A stretch of 62,545 nt of DNA, taken from NCBI GenBank assembly GCA_037447655.1, contig JBBHKE010001149.1:1-62545 (forward strand), in the 5' to 3' direction. The notes below the pieces were generated by a model. The model searched no databases. It was not told the origin of the DNA and saw only the letters and a program-made list of their open reading frames with translations. The DNA comes from Zygnema cylindricum (taxonomy: Eukaryota; Streptophyta; Zygnematophyceae; Zygnematales; Zygnemataceae). Made by a program: the position numbers and the translations under genes. How positions within the stretch are numbered: the first letter of the stretch is position 1; each line of letters starts with the position of its first letter. Below are positions 9,611-23,699 of the stretch, one piece after another.

Positions 9611-10322
9611 AAAGGGTTTCATTTATATTTAAACTATTGTATTACATTGAAATTATTTAACTGAAATATAGACGAAACGAACATAGAACTTGTTAAGGTT
9701 TAGTGCGAACGTCATTTCGCACGAAACGAATGAAACGGACATATGTTTTAAACGGTCGACATTTAATGTCGGATTTAATCCGAAGGCGCACGTCATCGCC
9801 GAGATCGCGAATGGTCACTTTGGATTTTATGGACGTGGCATGACGTGGCGCCGCGTGGGAGGATGACATTCGGTCGCGAGAATTTCGGAGAATATACGAA
9901 CGAGTGGAAAAGTGACACGCGTCCACTCAGTAGCCTTGTCGTACACCGACCGTACAGAAAAGACATCGGCCGTAGTACCTTTCTGTACTTTACAGTAATA
10001 TGATTGGTTCGTCCTTTAGTAGATAGGGGTTGTGAGAGAGATTTAGGACTTAGGAAATTTTGGTAGATAGACACCTCTCTCTCTAAGAGAGCCTTGTATA
10101 AATTGGCATTTTTACCGGCTCATAACTAATCGGTTGGTTGGCCTTTTTCAGTGATTCTTTTTGCTACGGACTCAGGGGAGTCCAAGCTACACAGGGGTAA
10201 AGTCAAATTATCAGTTTGCTTTCTTGGGCAACAGTGGTTGTGGCTTTAAGTGGGCTAGTTAAATACTATCTAGAGGCTTCCTATATTTTGTGGTCCAATG
10301 GAGGACACAGAATTGCACCCAC

Positions 10323-13300
10323 TAGATACCTCATCACCCTTTTGGTAGCCTGCTAGTCTCTCTTTCTTGGTTCATTTAGACTTCTACTAAGGACACCTAC
10401 AGCTACAGCTATATCCGGACGGGTACAGTTCATAAAATAAATTAAACTGCCTACAATCTGTCGATAAAGGATATTTTCCATAAATTTTCTTTCTATCTCA
10501 TTCATTTCATCTTTAATGAGCAATATTCCTCTCTCTTCACTCCCCTCAAACACTTTCTTCAAATCCATGGAAGTAGTACATCCGTTTGCTTTTTCCATCT
10601 AAAATTTTTCTAACATATTACCGATTGTTTCTTTTTGAGTGAGTCTTATAATTCTTTTCCCTCTATCTTTTTCCATCTGAATTCCCAAAATATACTTTGC
10701 TTTGCCGAGATATTTCATATCAAAACTGCTTCTAAGATCCCGTTTTAGTTTGTTAATTTTATCTAAAGACTTGCTTAAGACCAATAAATCATCCACATAA
10801 ATAGCAATAAATATCATCCATTCTCATCCTCAAATAAATATATAGAGTGAGCTAAACTAATTATGATATACCCCAAACCGGTCACAAAATCGTCTAGCTT
10901 TATTATCCGTTGTTGCGGGGCTTGCTTTAAGCTCATAAAGTGATTTTATCAGTTTACAAACCTTGCTTCCTTCCCCACTTTCCACAAATCCTTCCGGTTG
11001 CCTCATGTATTTCTTCTTCCAACTCTCCGTGCAAAAAGGTCGTTTTAATATCCATCTGGTGTATTTCCATATCCTGCGCTACGGCTATACTTAAAAGGAT
11101 TCTAACAGAAGGAAATCTGACTACAAGTGCAAAGGTTTCTTTGTAGTCTATCCTCTTTTTCTGAGTATAACCTTTTGCAACTAACCTAGCTTTGTACCTC
11201 TCAATGGTATTATCGGGGTTTAATTTAAGTTTAAAACCCACTTACATCCGATCGGTTTTCGGTCCGGTGGACAATCTAGAAACTCCCATGTATTGGCTTC
11301 CATGGTTGAGGTCATTTCTTCATATAGTTGTGATCCACCGGCTACTTTCTGGGGTGTTTTTGGCCTCTAAGTATGTTTGAGGTTCATTCAGGTGAGACAT
11401 CTTTGTGAGTTGGTTATTTACTTATCTTTTTTGAAGTCGTTTACTACTTTTTCTTCCCCCTTCAAAATCGGAAGTCGGTATGGAAGGCATCCTTGGGTTT
11501 CGTTTAGGAAGATTTTCAGCTCCCCTATCTTCTAATTCCGGTGTCTCATCAAAATCCTCATCGGTTTCCACTTCGTATTGTCGTGTTGCCTTGGATATTG
11601 TCCTTCCTCCTCTTTTTGTAGATCTACAAATTTTCATTTTTCTCTATCTTCCTTCTCTTCATTTTCAAAGTCAAAGTTAGAAAGCTGATTCGTTTCAAAT
11701 CTGATTTTGACTTCCTTATTATATTTGAATGGATCAATGGACTTCACTTCATTTATCACCACTATGCGTTTTACCAAAATTATATCTCTCTTTTTCAAGT
11801 CATACACCCGGTATCCTTTTGTGCTCTCATCATATCCTACAAGATATCCTGGTTTCCCTCTTCCCTCTAACTTCCATTTAGTCTTATTGAAATCCAAACT
11901 ATAAACTTGACTTCCGAACACTCTCAAACTAGACAAATCAGGCTTTCTTTCTTTCCACCTCTCATACGGAGTTTCCTCCTTATTTGCTGAAGTAAGGACT
12001 CTATTTTTGATGAAATTAGCATAGTTTATAGACTCTGCCCAAAACTGCAGCTCTATCCTCTTGTCACTTAGCATACTTCTAGACATATCTCTTAAAGTTC
12101 TATTCACTCTTTCTGCTACTCCATTTTGTTCCGGATTATAGGGAAAAGTTTTCTCATGATGAATTCCTTCTTCTTTAAGATATTCTTCAAATTCCCTTGA
12201 GGTGTATTCTTTCCCATTATCACTTCTTATCTCTTTTATTGAGGTCTCCTATAGTTTTTCACTCCATACTTTATACTCTTTGAAACATCTTAATACCTAT
12301 GACTTATGTCTGAGAAAGTATACCTTCGTGTATCTAGACCAATCATCTGGGATGGTTAACATCCATCTCTTCCCCCCATGTGAAACATACCTAGCAGGTC
12401 CCCAAACATCAGTGTGAACTAGATCTAATACTTTCTCTCTCCTAAATGTGGTTGCCATTGGAAATGGAAGTCTATGAATCTTCCCTTAGGCACATCCACT
12501 ACAATCATCAAAGGTCTCATCATCCTCAAAAGTAATTCCCTCCACTATTCCCTTTTTCTTCATATTCTTTAATCTATCTAGATGCACATGCCCCAACCTT
12601 TTATGCCAAAGCATCATCTCACTTGCACACAAGTAGAGAAGACTCTTATCATTGCAAAGAACAATTCTGAAAATTCCTTGACTGCCCTTCTCAGCTATGA
12701 AATAAACCTCATTATCAAAGCTTGCTGTGAAGATTCCTTTCCTAGTTCCTATTTCAAACTCATTTTCATCTAGGACAGCTGTAGAGACTAGGTTCTTGCT
12801 AAGCTGTGGAATGTAAAGATCGTCTGAGAGTGTTACAATTGAGGACTTTCCATCAACTAGAACCTTCAAGTCAACAGTTCCAACAAGACTTGTGGTTTAT
12901 ACCCTACCATCTCCGTACTCAATCTCAACTGTTGGGATTTTTCTCAGTTTAGTGAACCACCACTTATCTTTTCACATACGCATTGAAGCCCCTGAGTCTA
13001 TGATCCACCCATCCTCGGGTGGATCCCTCTTACCTCCGAAAGCACACTTTTGTCTCCGTGGAATGTCGACATGCTTTTTAGTGTTTTTCGGATTAAGAAG
13101 AAGCTCCTCAAGCTCCTCTTCTGGTTAAGTTTTTTCTTCCACTTCCTCATCATGAACTTGGGTTAGGAAAGCCTTTTTCTTTCCTCCATCCCTTGAGGTT
13201 CTTTGACCATCTTTCAGTCGAAGATCTGCAAGTTTGACACAATCTGCCATAGAGTGTCCCGGTTTCTTACAGAAGTGATATAATCCTCCTCGAGAAGTTC

Positions 13301-14211
13301 CTCTCCCTTGTCTATCAAATCTGCCACCTCCTTATCCTCTTCCACCAAAGTTTTGATAGGGATCTTTCCCTCTCTCCTCATCACGCTTCGCCAATCAGCT
13401 TTTGCAAACAATGCTTGAACACTAAGACTCCCTCTCCTAAGCTCTATGGTGCTTTCTTTCACTAAAATTATTCCCACTGTGTCGTCCCATTTCCAATTGC
13501 TATCTCTTATGTCTTGCAATCGGTTAATGATATTTTCATACTCTTCAGGTAGTTTCATCATTAATGTGTTCACTCTTTGTCTCTCATACCATGAGCTACC
13601 TGCACTCTCTAACTCTCCGAATAATGGTCCTAAATCATTGCAAAATAATTATTAATACTACCTCCTTTATAAGTACAAGCTGCAATCTTATTTTCCGCCA
13701 ACTGTTGTTGCTGCAATGATCCACTCTTATATTTGTTAACAAGTGATATCCAAATCCGAGATGAAGATTTGACATGCATAAGGGGAATGGCAATGCCCTT
13801 TGCTACACTTTTAAGAATTAAGAGCTTAGCAACCTTGTCTTGTAGTTTCAATTTTCATTCTCTGATCTTTAGGTCTGAACCCTTGTCGCCGTTGCTAGTG
13901 GTGTTGCTGCTGGTATCGCCATTGGCAATGGTGTCACTTGAGTTGGAACTCTTCCCTTTTCTCCTTCCATGACAATCTCCTCTATTTCCTCATCTTCATC
14001 CTCGGTGATGGTGGCAACTGTTCTACCAACTGTAGAGGGGGAGGTGCCATAACAACGTGTCCCTCCAAACCCAAGTGGAGGTGGGCATCGAATTTGTCTA
14101 GACACTATGCCCCATAGATGCTTCTCAAATATTTTTCCCTCCATCATCATTTCCCAATACAAAAACTCTGATCCATCAAATATGGGTACCCTATAGGGTG
14201 GGCTCATAACA
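10323..14211 (-). pseudogene. Degenerate gag-pol of element C
   Basis: The minus strand encodes all copia domains in order Gag, protease, integrase, RT, RNase H, broken by many stops and shifts. Gag N-terminus: 13869-14207 (VPIFDGSEFLYWE, HLWGIVSRQIRCPPP). Gag middle: 13214-13851. Protease and gag-pre-integrase: 12486-12990 (MLWHKRLGHVHLDRL, DCSGCA). Integrase core and C-terminus: 11634-12400. RT: 10599-11241, with IYVDDLLVLSK near 10800. RT-RNase H connection: 10353-10598 (YRQIVGSLIYFMNCTRPDIA). It joins the RNase H at 5187 once D is removed. A diverged primer site lies at 14197-14211. No intact protein is possible. Confidence 0.88.
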
Positions 14212-15099
14212 TGAAATTATGTGGTTTCCATTGACCCACAGAAAAAGCAACCTATGTAAAGCCTCGAGGATAATATTTTCCCCTTTCACTTTCCCACTGA
14301 ATAAGTGCCGCCCAAACACACAAATATTCTAACCACCCTCACCCTTGTGAGGAAAAGACTCCTTTGAGTCAAACGCAAAAAGAATCACTGAATTTGCTCC
14401 CCTGAGCAGTAGGTTATGGCTGGTCAAAGATGACCTTTATAGTTACAAGCTCTCTTAGAGAGAGGTACCTAAATATCACTAAGTCTTGGTCTGCCTATTC
14501 ACGACTACCTACTACTAAACCCTAGTCCTATAAGAACACTATATAGTACAAGAAGGTACAACAGGAAATATACTTATTGTACAGCCATTGTACGACATGG
14601 TCTACAAGGTGACAGCTATCAAAGCGGGAGCCATGATTCCTCCTCCTATCTTCTCCGATATCAAATAATGTGGCGCCACATGGCACCGCGTGACGCTATC
14701 TCCAAATGACGCCAAAAGCTCAGTTCGCGTGGCGGCTATAATGCCGGCCGTCCGATCAAAACATATTTTACACGGTTCAGATTCGTGTACATGCATGAAT
14801 TGCTCCTTTTGGTTAGTCTGCTGTTAATTAGCTGTTGCGTTAATGTTTATATATCTTTGAAACCCGTCACTTGTATCGTTTGGATAACGCCTTAGTTTTT
14901 AAGACGTACGACTATAAAGAGGTCCACAGACCTAGGTTCATATCTGGACTTAGGCAACATTTTAGTAAAATATCCTCTACTTCAAAATCCGCCACTTTCT
15001 AAATATGGCGGCAGCCATGGCGTGCCTTTGATCCTCACTCTCTTTCTTTAAAATAAAACTAAAATAGAGAAGTGAAGTATTAATTACCTCTTTTATACA
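14212..15099 (-). repeat. 5' LTR of element C
   Basis: An 888-bp LTR, TGAAATTATGTGG... to ...TTTTATACA, paired with 3778-4660. The right flank TTATC (15100-15104) repeats 3773-3777. The tRNA-like segment recurs near 14885-14955. Confidence 0.88.
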
Positions 15100-15104
15100 T
15101 TATC

Positions 15105-17957
15105 TTGGAGGCTTTACATAGGCTGCCTATTATGTGGGTCAATGGAGACCACACTATTGCAGGTTATGGGCCAACCCTCTAGGGTGCCCATATTTTATGG
15201 ATCAGACGTTCTTTATCGGGAAATGATGATGGCGGGGGAACTTTTAGAGAAGCATCTATGAAGCATAGTTTCTGGACAAATCCGTTGTCCACCTCCACTT
15301 TGGTTTGGAGGAACACGCTTCTCTAACATCTCCACCACCTCAGCAGCCAAAACAGCTACCACCATGACCAATGACGATGACGAAGAAGGGGGGGAGATTG
15401 TCATGGAAGGAGAAAAATGAGGAGTTGCACCTCGACTAACACTGTAACAAGGTTACAAAATTGAGCATTTTGGAGCAGAGAAAGGAGGCTACTACAGTTG
15501 CGATGGCAGAGCAATGCAACTGGGATGTCAGACTAGCCTAGCATAGCAGTATAGTAGTCTTACTATCACTGATGATTTGTCTCGATACTCTAGAGTATAT
15601 TTCTTGAAAAACAAATCTAAGGCTTCGGCTTATTTTAAAGAGTATAAAGCATGGAGTGAGAAGCTTCATCAGACATCTATAAAGAGAGTGAGCAGTGATA
15701 ATGGGGGGCAATACATTTCTAATGAGTTTGAGGATTTTTTGAAAGAGGAAGGGGTTTCAACACCAAAAGAATGTTCGAAAGAACCCATAACAAAACGGTG
15801 TAGCCGAGAGACTAAATCAGACATTAAATGATAGTGCTCGTAGTATGTTGTCTGATAAATAGATAAGAAAAAAAAATTGGGCATAAGCTATGAATTGTGC
15901 TAACTATCTCAAAAATAGAGTCCTTACCTCAGCGGTAAAAGGACAAACACCTTATAAAAGATGGACCGGGAGAAAACCTACTATTTCACAGTTAAAGGTT
16001 TTCAAAAGTCAAGTGTTTAGTCTAAACACATAAAAATCTTATTCGAAATTAGATGCAAGGGGAAAGTCGGGATACCTACTTGGATATGTTGAAAATGTAA
16101 AAGGATATAGGGTTTATGATCTCGAAAGAGAAGACATCATTCTAGTAAAACACTTGGCAGTCATGGATGGAGGAAAGTCCATGAATCCCTTTAAACACAC
16201 TAAACCGGTTAGAAATAGAATTGAATCTGAAAACGCGTTAGATTCAGATTCTTCTAACCGAACTTTGGTTCACCCTGAAGAAGAGAAAAAATTGACCGGA
16301 AGTGACCCTCTCTTGGAGTCACAGCTTCTGATTCAAATCGAGGAAGAAAGCAAGGAAAGACCGGAAATGGATGATAAACATCCTGAGCTGGACTCCACAA
16401 ATAGGGGAGAAGATGAAGCCGTTCTGAGAAATCCGAGATTACCCTCCATTCCAGCATCAGAGTTTGAAGGAAGAAAAAGAAGCAATAAGAGACTTCAAGA
16501 GAGACAAGTGAACAACAAGGTAACTTAGCTTTCACATTTGAGCGAACCCCAAACTTACTCGTAAGCAATTAATAGTCCGGAACGTAGTAGATGGATGACA
16601 GCCATTAATGATGAGATGGCTTCTATTTTGGAAGCTAACAAATGGGAGCTGGTGGAATATTCTCCGAACAGAAAGTCGATAGGATACAAGTGGGTATTTA
16701 AGTTGAAATTCATTCCGGATAACACTATCGAGCGATACAAGGCCAAATTAGTGGCAAATGGGTTCACACAGAAAGAGGGAATCAATTATGAGGAGAACTT
16801 CGCTCCGGTTGTTACATTTCTCTCAGTCTGGTTTCTACTTAGTCTAGCGACAGCGGAAGACATGGAAGTGCACCAGATGGACATCAAAACCGCTTTCTTA
16901 CACGGAGATTTAGAAGAAGAGATCTTCATGCGACAACTAAAATAATTTGTGGAGAAATGAGAAGAAAGTAAGGTGTGCAGATTGATAAAGTCTCTTTATG
17001 ACTAAAATAAGCTCCACGCTAATGGAACAAGAAGCAGGACGAGTTTTTGACGAGTTTGGGATATATCCGAATCAGTTCGAATCATTCCATCTATCTATTT
17101 GAGGACGAGGAAGGTATAATTTTCATTGCCATCTATGTTGATGATTTACTTGTTATGAGTAAATCAATGGAGAAAAATAACGGATTGAAAAACGATCTAA
17201 AGAGTAGATTTGAAATAAAGGACTTGGGGGAGGCAAAGTATATTTTAGGAATTCAAATGGAGAGGGATAGAGAGAAGAAAAAAATTAGACTAACTCAAAA
17301 GGAAACAATAGGAAATATGCTTGAAAATTTTCAAATGGATAAAAAAAATAGTTGTAAGACTCCAATGGACTTAAACAAGGGAAATGGAGGGAGCTCAGAA
17401 GAGGGAGTCTTAATCTTAGACAATGAGTTAGGACTTGAGGAAAGGGAGTTTATGCAAATTATTCCATACAGACAAGTTGTCGGTAGTTTGATCAATTTTA
17501 TGAACTGTACTCGAATTGATATAGCAGCACCTGTAGGGATATTAAGAAAGAGTCTGAATGATCCGAGGAAGAAAGATTGGGAAGCGGCTAAAAGGGTCAT
17601 TGAATACTTGATAGGAACGAGAGATTTGTGGTTGCATTTGGAAGGGGATAATACTGACATCACCACTTGGAGTGATGCCTGTTATGGGGATGCCTCGATG
17701 AAGAGGTAAACTTTTGGGTATATGTTGTATGTTGGGAATGGAGTTTGCTATTGGAGCAGTAAGCAAAAAAAGGTGATTGCTCAGTCCACCATGGAGGCTG
17801 AGTATATGGCCTCTTGTTCGGTTGTGAAATAATTAATGTGGGTGAAATCTTTGCTTCAAGAACTTGGATATATGAAGAGTGGGGTGCAAAAGATATTTTG
17901 TGATTATCAAGCTGCGATTGCAATTGCAGCAAATCGTAAGCATCATTTTAAAGCAAG
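15105..17957 (+). pseudogene. Element E: LTR end and internally deleted gag-pol
   Basis: The last 57 bp of a plus-strand LTR (to 15161) are followed by primer site GGTTATGGGCCAACC (15162-15176, one mismatch to L). A Gag start ATG lies at 15142, inside the LTR. Gag runs to about 15420, then a deletion removes the rest of Gag, the protease and the front of integrase. Integrase resumes at 15560 (DDLSRYSRVYFLKNKSK, SDNGGQY). RT is at 16590-17100 (IGYKWVFKLKF, IAIYVDDLLVMSK) and the RNase H part at 17460-17957 (MEAEYMASC, IAIAANRKHHFKA). Stops are frequent. The 3' end and 3' LTR are missing; K's LTR begins near 17958. E hosts elements I and C in its 5' LTR. Confidence 0.85.
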
Positions 17958-19378
17958 AGAAGAAGTCAAACTACCTAAAGGGGAATTCCCTCCCCTTATG
18001 CTTCACAAGTCTAACATCTTATAAAGGTGTATTGGTTCAAATGTGTTTGAAAATGGTGATATAGTTAACGTAAGATTATGAAATTCATACTTTAAGATTG
18101 TAAGTGTAAGTGCACGTGCACACTCATTTTCGTGGTCATGTTTGTTGACATCGCATTTAATGTTAATTGAAGGTCATAACCTTCACCTAATATCATTCGG
18201 ATTAAAACTATATTGTAGAAATTTATCACTCCATACTCTGTGCATGTAGATGTTAACAAAGTAGTCCACACACGTGAGTTTTTTGAAAAAAAAATATAGA
18301 TAGAAAGCGGAGTTGACAACATGAAAGCAAACGGATCACGAAGGCGTTTTGAAATACTAAGCAATACGGCGTGCTAGAAACATAGCACATGTTGAAATAA
18401 GAAATCTTAATACTCAGTAAACAAAGTTGTGAGGAGAGTAAGTATTTAGAATTTTTTTGGTCTAGGTAAGTTGTAATACTTACCTCATTTAGTGTGACAG
18501 TAGCAGTAGTACTTTTGAGTGTATTGTACTTCTGCAAGGACACGCGTCAAAAAATGAACATCATAAGGGTTTTACAGAAAGGCGTCGACACACTTTACCA
18601 CGCGTCACACATCGAACGAATACTGTTGAAGAGTCGGACGGACGAAGACTCAACCGATTGTCCGCGAAGATAGTGGTACAACATTCAACGACGACCGTAG
18701 ATGTGAATCGAGTGAACGGATGAGATTCACGTGGGACCACAAAATAATTCATCACTTTGTACGACCTCAAGTGACTTGGACCACTTGATCAACAGTCGGC
18801 TAGACGCTAGCATCCATTGCTGACTAAGCACCTTAAACACTACTGTACGGGGAATCTATTTGCATATCTGAAACACAGTAGTTTTTGCTTAGCAGATTAG
18901 AATGTAGTGTTCCACTAAGTATATTTTTGTCTAGTAGTCAAATAAGGTTTAGTCGTACTCACAGTACAAATAGCGTACTAATTCGGTACCTTGTCGTAGT
19001 GTAGTACACTACTGTTGTTCCAAGTGTAGACATCTGATAAGTTAGTTTCAGTAGATACTCTTTGTGAGTATTAAGTTAGGACTTAGCCAAAATTGTATGT
19101 ATCCAATATTGAGATCTAACTCACTAAGGGACAAATTTTGGCCAAGTGTTACATCTTATGGTTTACACGTTCAATTGAGCTCTAATTTTGGGAATTGACA
19201 AACTATATGTGAAATTGTATAAGTATGGATTTTGGTGTTATTTGAACACCTCAAGTGATTTCTATGTTATATCAAAGTTGGCTGTTTGATAGGTTTTCTG
19301 GTAGCTTTTGTTGAAGTCTATATCTACATCTACTACTACTGGTGGTCCTCCACCTGCAACTGTGGTTGTAGAAAAACA
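17958..19378 (+). repeat. 5' LTR of second copia family (K), left edge uncertain
   Basis: The right end ...GTTGTAGAAAAACA (19378) abuts primer site GGTTATGGGCCATTC. From 18966 on, the sequence matches the LTR remnant at 33495-33913, which proves it is LTR. I could not place the left end: element E homology stops near 17957 and no clear TG terminus or duplication is visible. Part of 17958-18100 may not belong to the LTR. Confidence 0.7.
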
Positions 19379-22300
19379 GGTTATGGGCCATTCGTCCAGA
19401 ATTCTTGTCTTCAATGGCCAGAAGTATGCGTACTAGGCAGCTATGGTGGAATCATCTTTTGAAACTACAGACTTGTTAGGAGTTTTGGATGGATCTCTTG
19501 TTGAAACAGAGCCGAGCTGGGCGAAGAAGAACTCCCTCGCCAGAAACCACTTGATTCTTTGCATTTTAGAAAGTCTGGTAATGTCTCCTCTCAAGATGAA
19601 AAAGGCGAGCGAGATTTGGACTTCGGTGAAAACTTCCCATGAAAAGGCAAACGTCCAAGAGAAGCTCTTGGTGGTTGGTCGGATCTGAGACTACAAATGC
19701 TCTGGGGGATCAATGGCCGAGTATTGTGATAAATTTTGGGAACTCATTGATGCACACTCTTCGGCTGGTGGAACTTTTTCAGAGTCCTAACAAGCTTCTT
19801 TGCTTATTAGAGGTATCCCTAATCATATGAAGGGAGTGTCAACAGCTTTAAAAGGGCATAATAAGTATAGCTAGACTTTTCAATTAGCTTACAATCTTAT
19901 ATTAAAAGAAGAGTCTACAAGTAAGGTTCTTAATGGTGAAAAGAACGTAGAAGCTTTGAATACAAATTTTGAGAGGAGAAATCAGTTTAATCAAAACAAA
20001 AACCAGTTTAACCATAATCAAAACCAATTTAACCAGAATTAGAACCAGTTTAATCAGGGTAATCAGAGGCAAAATAGAGAGTCTTCTAGTGCTTGTTTTT
20101 ATTGTTTTGAAAAAAGACATGGGTACAGGAACTGTCCAAATCTCAAAAAGGCGAATGAAATTGGTTTATACAAGCCTGGATGGTAACAAAGCTAGTTTCA
20201 TCAAGGCTTTTCTCGCAATCCTTTACAAGGAAATGCACTTTTTTCAACTGTTACAGATGATGCAGATTCATCTCTAAGCTTCAATGATGAAGAGCATGCG
20301 GAGTTATTTGCTATGGCGGCAACAATGGAGGGTCCTAAAGATGGTAGATGGATCATGGACATCGGGGCATCAGCCCACATGTGTTGAGACAAAACAATTT
20401 TTACAAATTTAAAGCAAACTCATCTGAACTACATCTACTATGCCTGTGGCATGAGTGTCCAGTCCTCAGTTCAAGGTGATGTATCTATAATGGTAGATGT
20501 GGGGTGAAGGTCTGTAGAAAGGACCCTCCACAATGTTATACATAATCTATATTTTAAAAACAATCTATTTTCTACTTCTTTGGTAGAGAGTAAGGGTTTT
20601 GAGGTCACCCTTAAACGGGGTAGACAGGTTGTTAGTAAGCTAGGAAAAATAGCAGTAACAGGAACTAGAGATGCATGTAAGATGTACAGGATGGATATGG
20701 CTGAATGCAAACAAAAAGATGTTTTGTACTCCAGTGTGTCATCTGAGAATGAATTATGGCATAAGAGGTTAGGACATATTAAACATGAAAGTCTAAAAAA
20801 GATGGTGAATGTTAGGAAAATTAAAGGTGTTTCTCTCACATCGCAGTCTCTGAAAACATGTGATGGCTCTCACTAGGCAAGATTCATAAATTGCCATTTC
20901 CACAAGAGACCGAAAACAGATCCACAAAAGTCCTCCAACTCATTTATTCAAATGTCCTCGGACCATCCCAAGTAGCATCGGCAGGAGGAGTTCAGTATAT
21001 GGTCACATTCACTGATGATTTCTCCACATACACGAAGGTTTATTTTATGAAGAAAAAAAGTGAAGTATTCACTCACTTCAAGCACTACAAGGTCTAGGCG
21101 GAGAAACTACACCGAGTACCGATCTTGGCGTTCAGATCGGATAATGGAGGTGAATACACCTCTAACGAATTTAAGCAATTTCTACTTGATGAGGGTATAA
21201 CTCACAATCTTACAGTTTTATATACTCCTAAGCAGAATGGAGTTTCAGAAATACTAAACATGACAGTCACAAAGATTGCTAGGTCCATGGTTGCAGACAA
21301 GGGTATAGATCTGAAATTGTTGGCTGAATCACTTAACTGTGCAGTCTATATAAAGAATAGAATTGCGTCCATATCTGTAAGCTCTACACCTTAGGAGCTG
21401 TGGACAAGGAAGGTCCCAGATGTTAGTCACTTTAAAGTTTTTGGAAGTAAGTGCTTTATTTTAGATAACTCACCAGATAAGTGGAAAATGGAAGCCAAAG
21501 GCATAGCAAGAATTCTCTTGGGTTATAATGATAATGCAAAGGGATATAGAGTGTACGTCTTAGATAAACAAAAGATTTTTGTGTCTCAGAATATTCAGAT
21601 TAAAGAAGAATAAGATTCGGTTGATCTGTTCAAAGCAACTGATCTGCCAACAGAAAACCAAAAATAGGAGTTTGTCATTTTTCACCACCAACAACAAGTG
21701 TATTTTTCGGTGCCATCTCTTCCCATAAATACACCTTCAGCTACTTCACCGCTTGTTCTTGCAACGGATGCTTCTCCACTGCATCAAACTCCGGAGAAAC
21801 AGATCCCTACACCTTCAGATCGTGCAGCAGTTTCAGCATCACGAAATCAAAGATTGCCGACCATTTCAGCCTCAAAATTTCCGAGTGGAAGAAGATCTAG
21901 TAGTCGTCTGCAAACCGGTTCTCACTTTGCTTTTTCTACAGCATCAGGGGATCCTATGATCAACAAAAAGGCCTTCTCATCACCAAAGAGAAACCACTAG
22001 ATTTAGGCGGTCAACGACGAGATGAAGTCGATTATGGAGGCACATACATGGGAGTTGGTGGACCTGCTCCCGAAGAGCAAAGCCATTGGGAGCAAGTGGG
22101 TCTTCAAAGTCAAACTGAATCCGGACAACACTATTGAAAGGTATAAGGCCAGACTTGTGGCCAAAGGGTACAACCAGAAAGAAGGTATTGACTTTGAGGA
22201 AACCTTCTCCCCAGTCGTCAGATTTCCTATTGTCAGAATTTTGTTGAGTTTAGCTGCTATAGAAAACATGGAAATACATCAAATGGATGTTAAGAAAACC

Positions 22301-22793
22301 TTTTTGCATGGAGAGTTAGAATAGACTATTTATATGCAGCAGCCTGAAATGTATGAGGAAAAAGGGAAAGAAAAGTTAGTCTGCAAACTGATAAAATCTT
22401 TGTATGGGCTGAAACAAGCCCCTAGACAATGGAATCTGAAGTTAGATGAATTTCTGACTAGTCTATGATTCAAAAGAATTAGTTCAGACCATTGAGTCTA
22501 TGTCTTACAAGGGGAGGATGGGATTCTTTATATCGCTTTATATGTGGATGATCTTTTACTAATAAGTAAATCTATAAATGAAATAAACCGTATTAAAGCA
22601 GCTTTGAGGTCTAGGTTTGAAATGAAAGACCTAGGTGAGGCCAAATATATCTTGGGCATACAAGTTGAAAGGGATAGAAATAACAGATTGATTATGCTAA
22701 CCCAGAAAGAAGTTATAGGGAACATGCTGGAAAAATTTGAGATGAAGGATGTGAAGGGATCTGTAAATCCCATGGAATTTAGACAGAAGCTGG
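19379..22793 (+). pseudogene. Degenerate gag-pol of element K (second copia family)
   Basis: Plus-strand copia domains with many stops. Gag: 19379-20190, starting QVMGHSSRILVFNG, with a CCHC knuckle CFYCFEKRHGYRNC near 20092-20135. Protease: near 20345 (WIMDIGASAHMC; the catalytic DSG reads DIG). Pre-integrase: ELWHKRLGHIKHESL near 20750. Integrase core: 20990-21390 (FTDDFSTYTKVYF, RSDNGGEYTSNEF). RT: 22022-22793 ([23 protein letters not shown]). Element M interrupts it at 22794. The RNase H that should follow is not found right of M, so it was lost. Gag appears to begin inside the LTR, as in family 1. Confidence 0.85.
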
Positions 22794-23699
22794 TGAAACT
22801 TTGTGCGCTCCATTGCCCACAGAATCGCAGATCCAAAAGAAGCTAATCTAGATAGTGCCGACTCTAAGTTAATATAAATCAAATGATTGACCCCTTGACA
22901 ATCATAACCCCATTAAAGCTTCACCTTTGTGAAATAAGACTTTTTGTGTGCTTAGTTTCACCACAGAATGCAAAGTTAGAATAGGAGTTTTGGACACATT
23001 CACCAATTTTGACTTTCCCTTAGAAATTCAGCCACCCTGGCAGGCAAAAACTCTGATCGACTACACTCTTGTGTAGCCTAGACTCCCCTGAGTCAGCGGC
23101 AAAAAGAATCACTGAAAATTGTCAAGTAAATTGATAGATATGAATGGTCAAAGATGACCCTTTTGTACACGAGCTCTCTTGGAGAGAGGCTGCTACCTAG
23201 TAAATTTTCTAAGTCCTATCTCACTCTAAAACTCTATATACTAACGAACGACACCAATCAAATTAGTGTGTCGTACAGAAAAGTACAGGTGCCGGTGTAC
23301 TTTGTGTACGGCCATCGTACGACATGGCCAAAATGTCGACACATGTCATCTCCAAAATCGTTCACGTAATCTTTGGAGATGGCGCGACCCAATGTCATTT
23401 TGTCACGTGTCATCCTATGTGGCGATGACTGCAAACGGCCAAAATCTTCTTCAGCGATCTCGGCATCCTTTCCAGCCGTCCGATCGAAACCATGTTTTTA
23501 TCGTAGCCGTCATAAATACGTGCGCGGTATGTGTTTCTCGTTCAAAACAAATGCGCGCTATCCGTTTCATAACCTTACCGTACTCCGTACTAAATTAAAC
23601 TGTATCTATGCACTAAGTATTTATATCCGTTAAATGGATTAGTCTACGTGTTAATATTTATATTTTTATCAAACAAATGACATTGTAATATTATTTATT

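Larger units (their letters stand above)
5193..10317 (+). repeat. Solo LTR D in C, split by element B
   Basis: A plus-oriented LTR of 1005 bp in two pieces, 5193-5386 and 9507-10317. CCCAC flanks it on both sides (5188-5192 and 10318-10322). Its end ...GAATTGCA matches the LTRs of young element L. Removing D rejoins the RNase H codons of element C exactly. An antisense tRNA-like segment lies at 9525-9610. Only an LTR is present, so an internal region was probably lost by LTR-LTR recombination. Confidence 0.9.
3778..15099 (-). mobile_element. Ty1/copia element C, complete but interrupted
   Basis: A minus-strand family-1 copia element with LTRs at 3778-4660 and 14212-15099. The perfect 5-bp duplication TTATC flanks it (3773-3777 and 15100-15104). 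Between the LTRs is a degenerate gag-protease-integrase-RT-RNase H. Solo LTR D (5193-10317) is inserted in the RNase H region. Without the insertions the element is about 6.2 kb. The LTRs differ at several positions, so it is old. It is inserted near the end of the 5' LTR of plus-strand element E. Confidence 0.9.
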
